Assembly: GCA_016932835.1 (NCBI GenBank) | Contig: JAFGCD010000017.1 | Coordinates: 44,206 to 108,205, forward strand | From: Sedimentisphaerales bacterium | GTDB lineage: Bacteria > Planctomycetota > Phycisphaerae > Sedimentisphaerales > Anaerobacaceae | DNA: 64,000 nt | Direction of reading: 5' to 3' | Shown here: positions 1 to 7,751 of the stretch, piece after piece | Numbering within the stretch: position 1 is the first letter of the stretch | Layout: every line of letters begins with the position of its first letter | Made by a program: the position numbers and the translations under genes | Notes under the pieces: generated by a model | Seen by the model: the letters and a program-made list of their open reading frames with translations, nothing else | What the model was told of the DNA's origin: nothing | Databases searched by the model: none

Positions 1-1
1 G

Positions 2-766
2 TATCTCAATATCAATAATATGACTATAGCGGCTTGCGTAATAGGCGTACTTACGTTCAAAGCGCATAAGCCCTACGTATGCAACTACAACAGTCTGTTC
101 GTTCTTCTGATGGCGTCTTTCTTCTCCCGACACTGTGAAGTTCTGCTTGCTGTTCTGAGCCTTATCGTCTGGTGGCTGGGCTATATGGTGGTGCGGAGGA
201 GGTATCCGAGCACCAAAGCTATCATGCTCAATACTGCGGACCACAATATAAGTTATGAACTGATGATTTCCCTGGTCGTTGCGGCATTTTTAGTTGTCAA
301 TATCCCCCAGAAGGAGTTTTTCCAGCGTTATCTGCGTTCGAAGGGCGACATGAAAGACCATACTAACAACGAGTTTTATTCAGCGGCGGCCAGGGGGCAA
401 GGACTGCTGCTCACCACTCACTACGGCGCTCAGATTTCACTCAAGACTCGACGCAGCGTTCTGGTTGACATGTCTTCTCCGAATACGATTATATACGCAC
501 CGGGCGGCGGCTCGGCGCTGAGCGAAGTACTGAAGAAAATTTATGGCGTTGACCTGCTGGAGCCCCCTGCCCAGCAGTATAGACACAAGGAGATACCTGC
601 CGAGTTATACCGAAGAATATGGCAGGAAAGGTCCTCGGAGCAATGGCGAGAAATCGGGAGGGAATTCGGGGTCGGGGACGTGCTGACACCGGAAGACTGG
701 CAACTTGCGCTTCCGATAGGGGCACGAGGCGAGGGTATGATTCTCTACGAAATCCCTGATGACTAA
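2..766 (+). CDS. C-terminal part of an unknown membrane protein
   Basis: The frame is open to the left edge, so the true start is outside the window; the first visible ATG is at 20. The visible part has hydrophobic stretches near residues 20-60 and 80-100 (numbered from that ATG), followed by a soluble, charged domain of about 150 residues that would lie outside the membrane. The layout resembles the end of a multi-pass protein with a C-terminal extracytoplasmic domain, as in dolichol-phosphate-mannose glycosyltransferase-like (ArnT/PMT-type) proteins, but no diagnostic motif is visible and I do not assign a family. A hairpin terminator follows the stop codon. Confidence 0.7.
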   Translation, partial: YLNINNMTIAACVIGVLTFKAHKPYVCNYNSLFVLLMASFFSRHCEVLLAVLSLIVWWLGYMVVRRRYPSTKAIMLNTADHNISYELMISLVVAAFLVVNIPQKEFFQRYLRSKGDMKDHTNNEFYSAAARGQGLLLTTHYGAQISLKTRRSVLVDMSSPNTIIYAPGGGSALSEVLKKIYGVDLLEPPAQQYRHKEIPAELYRRIWQERSSEQWREIGREFGVGDVLTPEDWQLALPIGARGEGMILYEIPDD

Positions 767-804
767 CCTGCCTCAGGCCCCGCTCCAATCGGGATTCTGG
801 CGGC

Positions 805-838
805 AAAAAGCGGCTTCTTGAAACAAGAAAGGCTTTTT
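805..838 (+). terminator. Rho-independent terminator after the first gene
   Basis: AAAAAGC pairs with GCTTTTT, enclosing TTCTTG/CAAGAA around an AAA loop. The arms end in A and T runs, so it could act in both directions. It lies 39 bases after the stop at 766. Confidence 0.6.
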
Positions 839-868
839 CTGCAAATCGCATATTATAGGACTTTTTTC

Positions 869-897
869 TTGACAGCGGGGTTTGCCGCTGGTAGTGT
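869..897 (+). promoter_or_regulatory. Probable promoter of the VWA/PEP-CTERM gene, with an inverted repeat in the spacer
   Basis: TTGACA (869-874), a 17-base spacer and TAGTGT (892-897). The spacer holds CAGCGG..CCGCTG, a 6-bp inverted repeat that could be an operator. The leader to the start codon is about 160 bases and contains a second palindrome, TGCTTATAAGCA (around 933). Confidence 0.45.
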
Positions 898-1061
898 TGC
901 GTTATGGTTGAAGAGGTGTGGTGAGAAAAAGTGCTTATAAGCATTTCTCGGTATTCTCGCCAAATTACCTGAATCCGCAGCTGGGCCGGTGCGTGATGAT
1001 CATCGGGATAGCCGGCGACGGACGATGAAGGAACGATTGGTGTTTATGGAGGAACACAAGG

Positions 1062-2183
1062 ATGAAAAAGTATGCGGCGTTTTGTTTGACAGCGGGGCTG
1101 CTTCTAAGCAGCGGGGCCTTGGGGGCTATCACAGGGACGTTAACTCCCACCAGTATTGCTGAAGTTCACGATTTCGGCGAGACACGGACTTATACTCTCG
1201 ACTACTGCGTTGATATCAGCAGCGGTCTCGGCAAGGCCGATGTGCTCTTCCTGACAGACACCACTGCGAGTATGGGCGGTTATATTGACGGCATCAAGCT
1301 GGCCTTCGGCGGCATTATAACGAGCATCGATACGGAGCTTCCCGGGCTGGATATCGAGTACGGTGTGGCGGATTACAAGGACTATCTCGACGGCGGTTAC
1401 TACTCAAGCTATGGCGTGAACGTCCGGCAACCTTTCACGAGCAATACGGGGGCGGCTCAATCGGCCATCAACGGGATGTACGCCATGGGCGGTTATGATA
1501 CACCGGAGGAGCAGTTAAAGGCGATGGTGAGCCTGGCGAACAACTGGCTGAATCCGTCGGGTCCCATAGGCTTGAACGGTCGTGCGGACGCTCAGAAGAT
1601 TCTGATCTGGGCCGGGGACGCCGAGGGGCATTATTACGGCGGCGGCGGCGACGGACCGGACGATTACTACCCTTCGCTGAGCAATGCCCTGGCGGCGCTG
1701 AACAGCCAGGGGATTCTGACATTCGGCCTGAACACCAAGGGCGCCGGGGATGGAATCGACCTTGATCACGGTGGCGCAAACCAGGCGAGTTACCTGACAG
1801 AGAACACGGGCGGGCAACTTTTCAACAACGTCAGCTCGGCCAGTTCCGAGATTCAGGCGACCATTGTCGATGCGGTGACCGCGGGCGTTGAGGTTCTCAG
1901 CAATATCACGCTGGCACTTCAGAGCGACAGCTACTTCATCGTCGGCCCGATGAATCAGACGATCACGGGCTCATGGACTCCGGACGACAGTCCGGTATGC
2001 GGCAGTTTCGAGTTCGACGTTACCGCTCCGGAGACGGTATGTTCGATGGATTTCGAGGTTGTCCTGATGGGCAACGGGGCAGAACTGGACAGCACAACGG
2101 TTCACGTGGAGACAGTTCCGGAACCGGCTACACTGCTGCTTCTGAGCTTAGGAGGGCTGGGGCTGGTGAGAAAACGCACTTAA
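1062..2183 (+). CDS. Secreted VWA-domain protein with PEP-CTERM sorting tail
   Basis: 373 residues. An N-terminal signal peptide (about residues 1-22) is followed by a von Willebrand factor A-like domain. The MIDAS metal-binding motif is visible as DTTAS after a hydrophobic strand (VLFLT), close to the integrin-beta style of VWA domain. The C-terminus has the PEP-CTERM layout: VPEPAT, a hydrophobic helix, then a basic KRT end. Family knowledge: such tails are recognised and cleaved by an exosortase and the protein goes to the surface or matrix. The VWA domain suggests metal-dependent adhesion. The start is fixed by GGAGGA at 1048-1053. No exosortase gene is visible in the window. Confidence 0.85.
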   Translation: MKKYAAFCLTAGLLLSSGALGAITGTLTPTSIAEVHDFGETRTYTLDYCVDISSGLGKADVLFLTDTTASMGGYIDGIKLAFGGIITSIDTELPGLDIEYGVADYKDYLDGGYYSSYGVNVRQPFTSNTGAAQSAINGMYAMGGYDTPEEQLKAMVSLANNWLNPSGPIGLNGRADAQKILIWAGDAEGHYYGGGGDGPDDYYPSLSNALAALNSQGILTFGLNTKGAGDGIDLDHGGANQASYLTENTGGQLFNNVSSASSEIQATIVDAVTAGVEVLSNITLALQSDSYFIVGPMNQTITGSWTPDDSPVCGSFEFDVTAPETVCSMDFEVVLMGNGAELDSTTVHVETVPEPATLLLLSLGGLGLVRKRT

Positions 2184-2319
2184 GGACGCATCACATTCCG
2201 TAATCAAAGCAAAAGACCGCCGGCAACGAGCCTATTCGTTAGTTGAGAGATCCTTTTGCTTTTTTCTGGGGAGGCTTCGAGTTAAGGTTCGCCCTGCAAC
2301 TCTATGCGAGAGTGCTTTC

Positions 2320-2685
2320 TCAGCTTTTGAGGACCTTGAGGGCCTCCTTAATCCTGGTCTTGTCGCCGCGTTCGAGGGATCTGTCTATGCCCTTGTGGCT
2401 GCTGAGCCTCTGCAGGATGTCGGACAGGTCGTTCGGCAGGCCATGCCTGTCTTGTCCGAGGGTTTTGAGCAACCACCTTCCGCACTGCGCGACTGCATCC
2501 GGTGGTAATATTATTGCGGCGGCAACGTCGTTTTCGTGGGAGAACTCGATTTTGACGCCGTTGTTGCCCAAATCAGTAGCCGAGAACAAAAAGCCATTCT
2601 GATACTGAAATCCGGGCAGTGAATTTCGGGCATAACTGACGACCTCACCCGTTTCCTTGGTTACGCCGTTGGTCAGTTCTATCAT
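2320..2685 (-). CDS. Conserved-looking hypothetical protein, 121 aa
   Basis: I do not recognise this protein. It is 121 residues, soluble and without a signal peptide, with a mixed beta/helix N-terminal half and a charged helical C-terminus rich in Lys and Leu. AAGGATATTCTT precedes the ATG at workable spacing. A 119-codon frame on the opposite strand (2243-2602) is judged a shadow because it lacks a ribosome-binding site and has poor composition. Confidence 0.6.
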   Translation of the reverse strand: MIELTNGVTKETGEVVSYARNSLPGFQYQNGFLFSATDLGNNGVKIEFSHENDVAAAIILPPDAVAQCGRWLLKTLGQDRHGLPNDLSDILQRLSSHKGIDRSLERGDKTRIKEALKVLKS

Positions 2686-2929
2686 AAGAATATCCTTTTC
2701 CAGCCTCCATCCCTGTTAAGGGGCGGACTCCAATACACCCTTGCAAGACAATAACAATCCGGCGATATTAACTATCGTCTCATCTATCGCCGATTCCGGC
2801 TTTTTGGCTACTTGTTTAGACGAGGCTGATCCGAGAATTATTGCAGAAATCTCAAAATAGCTTTTTTTTGGTCTAAACCGGGGGTTTTCTGTGCGTTGCA
2901 CGGGTAAACCGCTCGATTTTCGAGTATTT

Positions 2930-2938
2930 TGCTATAAT
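2930..2938 (+). promoter_or_regulatory. Extended -10 promoter for a candidate small RNA
   Basis: TGCTATAAT is a perfect extended -10 element. No good -35 is seen at 16-18 bases upstream. Initiation would be expected near 2945, giving a transcript that runs into the hairpins at 2984-3076. Confidence 0.5.
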
Positions 2939-2944
2939 GGTGAA

Positions 2945-3077
2945 CTGTCTGTTTTGAACAGCCGTAGTAGAGGTAGTCAATATTGCCGAGAACTGTGGGC
3001 TGGGGGTGTTCTCGGCACCCCTCTCCTCCGCACTCCAGCCCACTCTTTTTGTATTACGGCCCATTCGGGCCTTTTTC
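2945..3077 (+). ncRNA. Candidate structured small RNA, copy 1 of a repeat family
   Basis: This 470-base gap holds no credible gene but does hold strong structure. TGCCGAGAAC (2984-2993) pairs with GTTCTCGGCA (3008-3017). GTGGGCTGG (2995-3003) pairs with CCAGCCCAC (3035-3043), followed by TCTTTTT. GGGGTG (3003-3008) can also pair with CACCCC (3016-3021). The first two helices interleave, so they form either a pseudoknot or alternative folds. A second terminator follows at 3058. The loop carries CCTCTCCTCC, complementary to a GGAGG Shine-Dalgarno sequence. The hairpin is clearly homologous to the one at 38246-38296 on the other strand. It is not SRP RNA (no GGAA-loop signature), and I do not match it to 6S RNA. 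Confidence 0.5.
3058..3077 (+). terminator. Rho-independent terminator
   Basis: GGCCC-ATTC-GGGCC followed by five T residues and CTT; ends the candidate small RNA. Confidence 0.65.
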
Positions 3078-3156
3078 TTGCGCGGCTGAGCCAGAGGCTG
3101 TTGCAGCCTGTTTTTGCATTTGAGCAGGTATTGATCTATTGTCAGAGGCTGTTAGT

Positions 3157-4059
3157 TTACCTGGGGTCTTTTTTCTCAGGTTCGCGGACTCGGCCTGTCA
3201 TGGGAACAAAGCGGACGGGCATTACTTTCTTTCTTGTAATGGTTCCGGTCTTGTCCTTTGTGAGGAGTTCGAGGTACTCATATCCAAGTTTTCCGGTGAG
3301 GGGCAGTATCATTTTTCCTCCGGGCTTTAGCTGGTCGAGCAAGGGCGCGGGGACTCGGCCTGCGGCGGCGGTTCCAATTACTGCGTCGAACGGGGCCTTT
3401 TCAGGCCATCCGAAATAACCGTCGCCCGCTTTGACGAACACGTTTCTGTAACCGAGCTTTTTTAGCTGTTTGGCGGCTGATTCTGCCAGTTCGGGTACTA
3501 TCTCTATGGTATAAACCTCGCGTGCAATTTCTGCGCAGACTGCGGCCTGGTAGCCTGAGCCGGTTCCTATCTCGAGTACGGTGTCATTCGGGTCGAGGGC
3601 GAGGGCCTCTGTCATGAAGGCGACGATATATGGCTGGCTTATGGTCTGGCCTTGGCCGATGGGACGGGGCTGGTCTGTGTAGGCATAGGATTGTTGGCTT
3701 TTCGGAATAAGGGCGTGTCGCGGGACGATCCGCATTGCTTTGAGGACGTTCGGGTCTTTTACGCGACGAGCCTGAATCTGGGCGGCGACCATTTTTTGTC
3801 TCTCTCCGATGCGTTCTTCGAAGGCCGGATGCTTATGATCCGGGCGAAGGGGCCCGGGATCGTTTGGTTCTTCAGGGGTCCGACCGTCCTGCCCGGAGCG
3901 GCTGTCGGATGATTTGTCGGAGGCGGAAGCGGCAGCGGCGCCGCCGGAGTCCTGACAGCCGACAAGGGCTGCGACAACTGCAATCAGCACTGCGAATGAG
4001 GCGAGGCATACGAGCAAAGAGGATTTTTTTCCGGGCTTTTTTCGATGTTTTGCGTACAT
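3157..4059 (-). CDS. pcm: Protein-L-isoaspartate O-methyltransferase with lipoprotein signal
   Basis: 300 residues. The C-terminal 220 residues are a typical PCMT: the SAM-binding glycine loop LEIGTGSGYQ, an upstream PIGQGQTISQPY substrate-loop segment and an acidic VYTIEIVPE strand. Family role: methylates isoaspartyl residues using S-adenosylmethionine, starting repair of aged proteins. The N-terminus is unusual: a basic start, a hydrophobic helix (about residues 14-33) and a lipobox LVGC with Cys35, then a low-complexity Ala/Ser/Asp/Pro linker. This predicts an exported, lipid-anchored enzyme, where SAM is not normally available. The start is supported by AAAGGGGG upstream. An extended -10 lies at 4117-4125. 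Confidence 0.9.
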   Translation of the reverse strand: MYAKHRKKPGKKSSLLVCLASFAVLIAVVAALVGCQDSGGAAAASASDKSSDSRSGQDGRTPEEPNDPGPLRPDHKHPAFEERIGERQKMVAAQIQARRVKDPNVLKAMRIVPRHALIPKSQQSYAYTDQPRPIGQGQTISQPYIVAFMTEALALDPNDTVLEIGTGSGYQAAVCAEIAREVYTIEIVPELAESAAKQLKKLGYRNVFVKAGDGYFGWPEKAPFDAVIGTAAAGRVPAPLLDQLKPGGKMILPLTGKLGYEYLELLTKDKTGTITRKKVMPVRFVPMTGRVREPEKKDPR

Positions 4060-4116
4060 CGTATCGACCCCCTTTCTGTGTTATCCGGCACGGCACCGCT
4101 CGACTGTTATCGCATC

Positions 4117-4125
4117 ATTATAACA
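4117..4125 (-). promoter_or_regulatory. Extended -10 promoter for pcm
   Basis: On the minus strand this reads TGTTATAAT, about 58 bases before the pcm start codon; no clear -35. Confidence 0.45.
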
Positions 4126-4238
4126 TACGCGCGGCAAAAAATGCGTGAAGATTCAGAACGAAGTTATTATTATCAGTCGGCCGGACATTCGCCGTCTGTG
4201 GAATCGTCGGGACAAACGAATTTAGTGGAGATTTTAAG

Positions 4239-4949
4239 ATGCATGCCAGAGTTCTCGCAAAAATCGTTGTTTTTACAGTGGTTGGCCTTTTTGTTTCAGT
4301 ATTCGTCGGTTCCTGCAAGTCGCAGGGCAATCAATTAAATCCGGGGCGTTACGAGATGTGGTGTTTCGATAAGGACAAGGGGGGGGCTGTGCCGAAGGGC
4401 TGGGTAGTAAGCGAGACTTCCGGGCGGGGCAAGAAGGCGAGGTGGCAGGTGGTTTCCGATCGGACGGCGCCGAGCGGGGGCAAGGTAGTTGCGATTACGG
4501 CTAACGAAAATTCGGGGCATACTTACAACCTTCTAACGGCTGAGGGCACGAAGTATAAAGACCTCGAAATCCGGGTTATGGTCAAGGCTGTCGCCGGGAA
4601 AGAAGACCAGGGTGGAGGGCCCATCTGGCGAGCGAAGGACAGCGAGAATTACTATATAGCCCGCTGGAATCCGCTGGAAGACAATTTTCGGGTCTATTTC
4701 GTCAAGGAAGGCAAGCGGCAGCAGTTGGGCTCTGCGGATGTCAAGACGGACCGGTCGGGGTGGCATGAAATCAGCATTACGCACAGGGATACGAGGATCG
4801 TCGCTTCGCTGGACGGCAGTGAGCTGATCGAAGTGGAAGATTCGACGTTCAGCGAAGGCGGCCAGGTGGGCCTGTGGGTAAAGGCCGACGGGGAAACAGC
4901 ATTCGATACGGTCTCGGTGGTGAAGCTTTTCGGTTTTGGCTCGCCCTGA
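4239..4949 (+). CDS. Lipoprotein with a jelly-roll (LamG/DUF1080-like) domain
   Basis: 236 residues. Signal sequence with lipobox VGSC (Cys26). The mature part looks like one concanavalin-type beta-sandwich: repeated short strands, a GGPIWRAKDSENYY segment, and GQVGLWVKADGETAFD near the end. This is the usual pattern of laminin-G-like or 3-keto-disaccharide hydrolase-like (DUF1080) modules. No catalytic residues can be named, so carbohydrate binding or hydrolysis is inference. GGAGA sits about 8 bases before the ATG. It is divergent from pcm. Confidence 0.7.
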   Translation: MHARVLAKIVVFTVVGLFVSVFVGSCKSQGNQLNPGRYEMWCFDKDKGGAVPKGWVVSETSGRGKKARWQVVSDRTAPSGGKVVAITANENSGHTYNLLTAEGTKYKDLEIRVMVKAVAGKEDQGGGPIWRAKDSENYYIARWNPLEDNFRVYFVKEGKRQQLGSADVKTDRSGWHEISITHRDTRIVASLDGSELIEVEDSTFSEGGQVGLWVKADGETAFDTVSVVKLFGFGSP

Positions 4950-5041
4950 GGGCTTTCGAATCGGTCCTGATTAAGGGCTGTTTTTAGGTGTTCGAGGGTT
5001 GTTTTGTCCCGGCGGCGACTGAAATTTTGGGAAAAAACCGC

Positions 5042-5069
5042 TTGCAAGCCGAAAGTGAATGTATATACT
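5042..5069 (+). promoter_or_regulatory. Promoter of tRNA-Gly
   Basis: TTGCAA (5042-5047), 16-base spacer, TATACT (5064-5069), 16 bases before the tRNA 5' end. Confidence 0.55.
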
Positions 5070-5085
5070 ACGAAATGTTGTAACT

Positions 5086-5157
5086 GCGGGCGTAGCTCAG
5101 CGGTAGAGCGTCACGTTGCCAACGTGAATGTCGTGAGTTCAAATCTCATCGCCCGCT
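5086..5157 (+). tRNA. tRNA-Gly (anticodon GCC)
   Basis: A full cloverleaf is visible. Acceptor GCGGGCG pairs with CGCCCGC (5150-5156); D stem GCTC/GAGC; anticodon stem TCACG/CGTGA around TTGCCAA with anticodon GCC at 5118-5120; T arm GTGAG-TTCAAAT-CTCAT. The discriminator is T, and CCA is not encoded. Only one tRNA is present at this site. Confidence 0.96.
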
Positions 5158-5395
5158 TTCAGGACTTTTTCCCATGGATGGGCAGCAGTGGGCGAGTTTG
5201 CCCTGCGAACCCATATAGTATCGGTAAGGTACCGGCTAGGCTTAGTTTGGCGTTGGTTTCCGATATGTTCGAGGCTTATCTCAGTAGGCCGACACTTACG
5301 AAAACTCAGGCTAAGGGATTTATGGTTCCCTGACGCCTTTTTTGTTTGCTGTAAGAAAGCATTGCAAAGAGAACCATTTTTTGGAGCACCACAAG

Positions 5396-6901
5396 ATGGG
5401 TGAAGAAGACACGAAGGTCAACGAGGCTGGAACCGAAACGGCGGCAGAAGAGCAGGAATCCTCCACGTCCAAAAATACTGTGACAATCGAGGACGCCGGC
5501 CCTTGCAAGAAGCGGGTTTCCATAGAGATACCGGAAGAGACCATCAGGCAGGCTACGGACGAGCAGTACAAAGAGCTCGGCAGAGAGGCGATTCTTCCCG
5601 GCTTTCGCAAGGGGCGTGCGCCTCGGCGTCTTTTGGAGAAACGTTTCGGGAAAGAGACTTCGGAGCAAATCAAGCTCAAGCTGCTGGCCGAGGCGAGCGA
5701 GGCGGCGACGAAGGATCTGCAGATCATAGGCGATCCGGACATTAAGCACGAAGAGATCGAGATTCCGGGCGAAGGGCCGATGAAATTCGATTTCGAGGTC
5801 GAGGTTCGTCCGGAATTCGAGCTGCCTGTGCTGGAGGGCATCCCTGTCACGAGGACGAAACTGGAAGTCGCCGAGGCTCAAATCGACAGAGAGATCGAAC
5901 AGATGCGGAGACTGGCGGGGATGTGGACGCCTCGTGATAAGGGCGGCGTCGAGTCGGGCGACCAGGTTATCGCGGAGGTATCTATCAAGGCCGAGGACGC
6001 CGAGGAAGAAGACAAGCTCGGCGAGACACAGATATTCGTCAGGGCTAACGGTTTTGTCGGGGCTATTCCGGTCGAGAAGCTGGATAAGCTTCTGGCGGGC
6101 GCCAAGGCCGGTGACAAGAAGGAAACGAGCGTCGAAGTTCCCAAGACGTATGTCAAAGAGGAGTATCGCGGCAAGAAGGTCGATATCAGTATCGAGATAA
6201 AGGATATCAAGTGGCTCAAGCCGGCGGAACTGGATGCTGCGTTCTTCGAGAGGGCCGGGGTTGAGAACGAGGAGGAGCTTCGAGAGCGGACCGAGGACGG
6301 GCTGCAAAGCCGGCTGGAACAACAATCCCGCACTGAGATGACCGAACAGATTCACAAGTATCTGGTCGAGAATACCGAGTTCGATTTGCCGCTGGATGTC
6401 GTTGCCGAGCAGGCCGGCTCGCTGCTTCAGAGACAATACATCAACCTTCTCTCGCGAGGGCTTACGCGTGAGCAACTTGAAGAACAAATGGAGCAGTTGC
6501 GGGCGGGCAGCGAAGAGCAGGCCAAAGAACAACTCAAGACGTTTTTCATAATGGATAAGGTCGCCGATAAGCTCGATATCGAGGTCAGCGAGGAAGAAAT
6601 CAACGGGCGAATCGCTCAGTTGGCGCTTAGCCAGGGACAGCGGCCTGAAAAGATGCGTGAGGAAATGGCTCGGAACGGCTCTCTTGGGCAGTTCGGGCTG
6701 GAGGTGCGTCAGAACAAGTGCATCGCTAAGATGCTGGAATCGGCGAAGATAACGGAAGTCGAGCCGGAGAAGAAGGCCGAGAAGAGCAAAGCCAAGAAGG
6801 CGAAGAAGACTGCGAAGAAAACAGCTAAGAAAAGCGATTCGGCAGAGAAAAAACCGGCGAAAAAACGGAAAAGCACGGCCAAAAAGAAAACCGAAGAGTG
6901 A
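5396..6901 (+). CDS. tig: Trigger factor with lysine-rich C-terminal tail
   Basis: 501 residues from ATG 5396, chosen over an upstream in-frame ATG at 5342 because GGAG lies 9 bases before it. Trigger factor is the ribosome-bound chaperone and peptidyl-prolyl isomerase. The ribosome-docking signature GFRKGRAP is at residues 69-76, followed by the PPIase-like middle domain and a long helical C-terminal domain. The family is usually 430-450 residues; this one has an extra tail of about 45 residues made almost only of Lys, Ala, Thr, Ser and Glu (repeated KKAKKTAKKT). Such a tail could add RNA or ribosome affinity; that is inference. It heads a tig-clpP-clpP arrangement, a common grouping of folding and proteolysis genes. 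Confidence 0.95.
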   Translation: MGEEDTKVNEAGTETAAEEQESSTSKNTVTIEDAGPCKKRVSIEIPEETIRQATDEQYKELGREAILPGFRKGRAPRRLLEKRFGKETSEQIKLKLLAEASEAATKDLQIIGDPDIKHEEIEIPGEGPMKFDFEVEVRPEFELPVLEGIPVTRTKLEVAEAQIDREIEQMRRLAGMWTPRDKGGVESGDQVIAEVSIKAEDAEEEDKLGETQIFVRANGFVGAIPVEKLDKLLAGAKAGDKKETSVEVPKTYVKEEYRGKKVDISIEIKDIKWLKPAELDAAFFERAGVENEEELRERTEDGLQSRLEQQSRTEMTEQIHKYLVENTEFDLPLDVVAEQAGSLLQRQYINLLSRGLTREQLEEQMEQLRAGSEEQAKEQLKTFFIMDKVADKLDIEVSEEEINGRIAQLALSQGQRPEKMREEMARNGSLGQFGLEVRQNKCIAKMLESAKITEVEPEKKAEKSKAKKAKKTAKKTAKKSDSAEKKPAKKRKSTAKKKTEE

Positions 6902-6995
6902 AAATACCCGATAAAAAAGGCGTGTCTCACGGAATGTGGGGCCGGCATAGAAGTATCGGTTTGGCAATACGGGTTAGGTAAAAGGAAGTAAGTTA

Positions 6996-7700
6996 ATGTC
7001 TATCGAACATCCTGTCAGAAAGATCCTCGGGCCGCAGCGGCTGATTTCTTCAGATTATCGAACCGGGACAGAGGATATTCAGCCCTGCAATCAGTACGGC
7101 ACCAGCGCAGGCGGGGCTTACCAGCGTTACCGCCAGATGAGCCTTGACGATATGCTGCTTGACAATCGTATCGTTTTCCTTATCGGGGAAATATCTTATG
7201 CGCGGGCGGCGGAAGTCATAATGAAGATGCTCTACTTAGATAATCTGAAGCGGAAGAGCGAGATCAGCCTTTATATCAACAGCCCGGGGGGAAGCGTTGA
7301 CGATACGATGGCGATTTACGATACTATATGTTTTCTCGGCTCGCCTGTTTCGACGTATTGCATCGGTCGCGCCCAGTCGGGCGGCGCGGTGATACTTGCT
7401 GCGGGGACAAAGGGCAAGCGTTTCGCGCTTCCACATGCGAAGGTGATGCTTCATCAGCCCTGGGGGGGAGTAAGCGGACAGGCGGCGGACATCAAGATAC
7501 AAGCCGAGGAAATCCTCAAGGCCAAGACGATGATTAATGAGATCCTGTCTAAGCATACGGGCCAGTCTGTGGAGAAGATTCAGGCCGAGACCGAACGCGA
7601 CAGATACATGACCGCCGACGAAGCCAAAGAATACGGCCTTATCGACGAAGTGCTTCACGAAGAAGAGAAAAAAGACAAAGAGACATCCAAGGACAAGTAA
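6996..7700 (+). CDS. clpP: ATP-dependent Clp protease proteolytic subunit, first copy
   Basis: 234 residues, a serine peptidase of the ClpP barrel. The catalytic triad is present: Ser128 in GRAQSGGA, His153 in MLHQP, and Asp202 in ERDRYM, aligned by eye to the E. coli triad. The segment around the serine (AQSGGA) differs from the usual AASMGA, and MLHQPWGG is slightly unusual. An N-terminal extension of about 25 residues precedes the barrel. AAGGAAG lies before the ATG. It is followed by a second clpP 51 bases downstream. It probably forms mixed or separate rings with that copy and works with ClpX or ClpA/C partners not found here. Confidence 0.95.
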   Translation: MSIEHPVRKILGPQRLISSDYRTGTEDIQPCNQYGTSAGGAYQRYRQMSLDDMLLDNRIVFLIGEISYARAAEVIMKMLYLDNLKRKSEISLYINSPGGSVDDTMAIYDTICFLGSPVSTYCIGRAQSGGAVILAAGTKGKRFALPHAKVMLHQPWGGVSGQAADIKIQAEEILKAKTMINEILSKHTGQSVEKIQAETERDRYMTADEAKEYGLIDEVLHEEEKKDKETSKDK

Positions 7701-7751
7701 GGAATAAGCAGCAAAACGAGACGTCCTCGACGGCAATAGGGAAAACTGAAT

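Noticed and set aside
2945..3077. Assignment of the structured element to SRP RNA or 6S RNA
   Set aside because: The conserved SRP apical loop and the 6S closing stem with central bubble are not seen.
5306..6967. A 553-codon open frame on the minus strand opposite tig
   Set aside because: It is the mirror of the highly charged trigger-factor gene, has Leu/Arg-rich composition without motifs, and lacks a ribosome-binding site.
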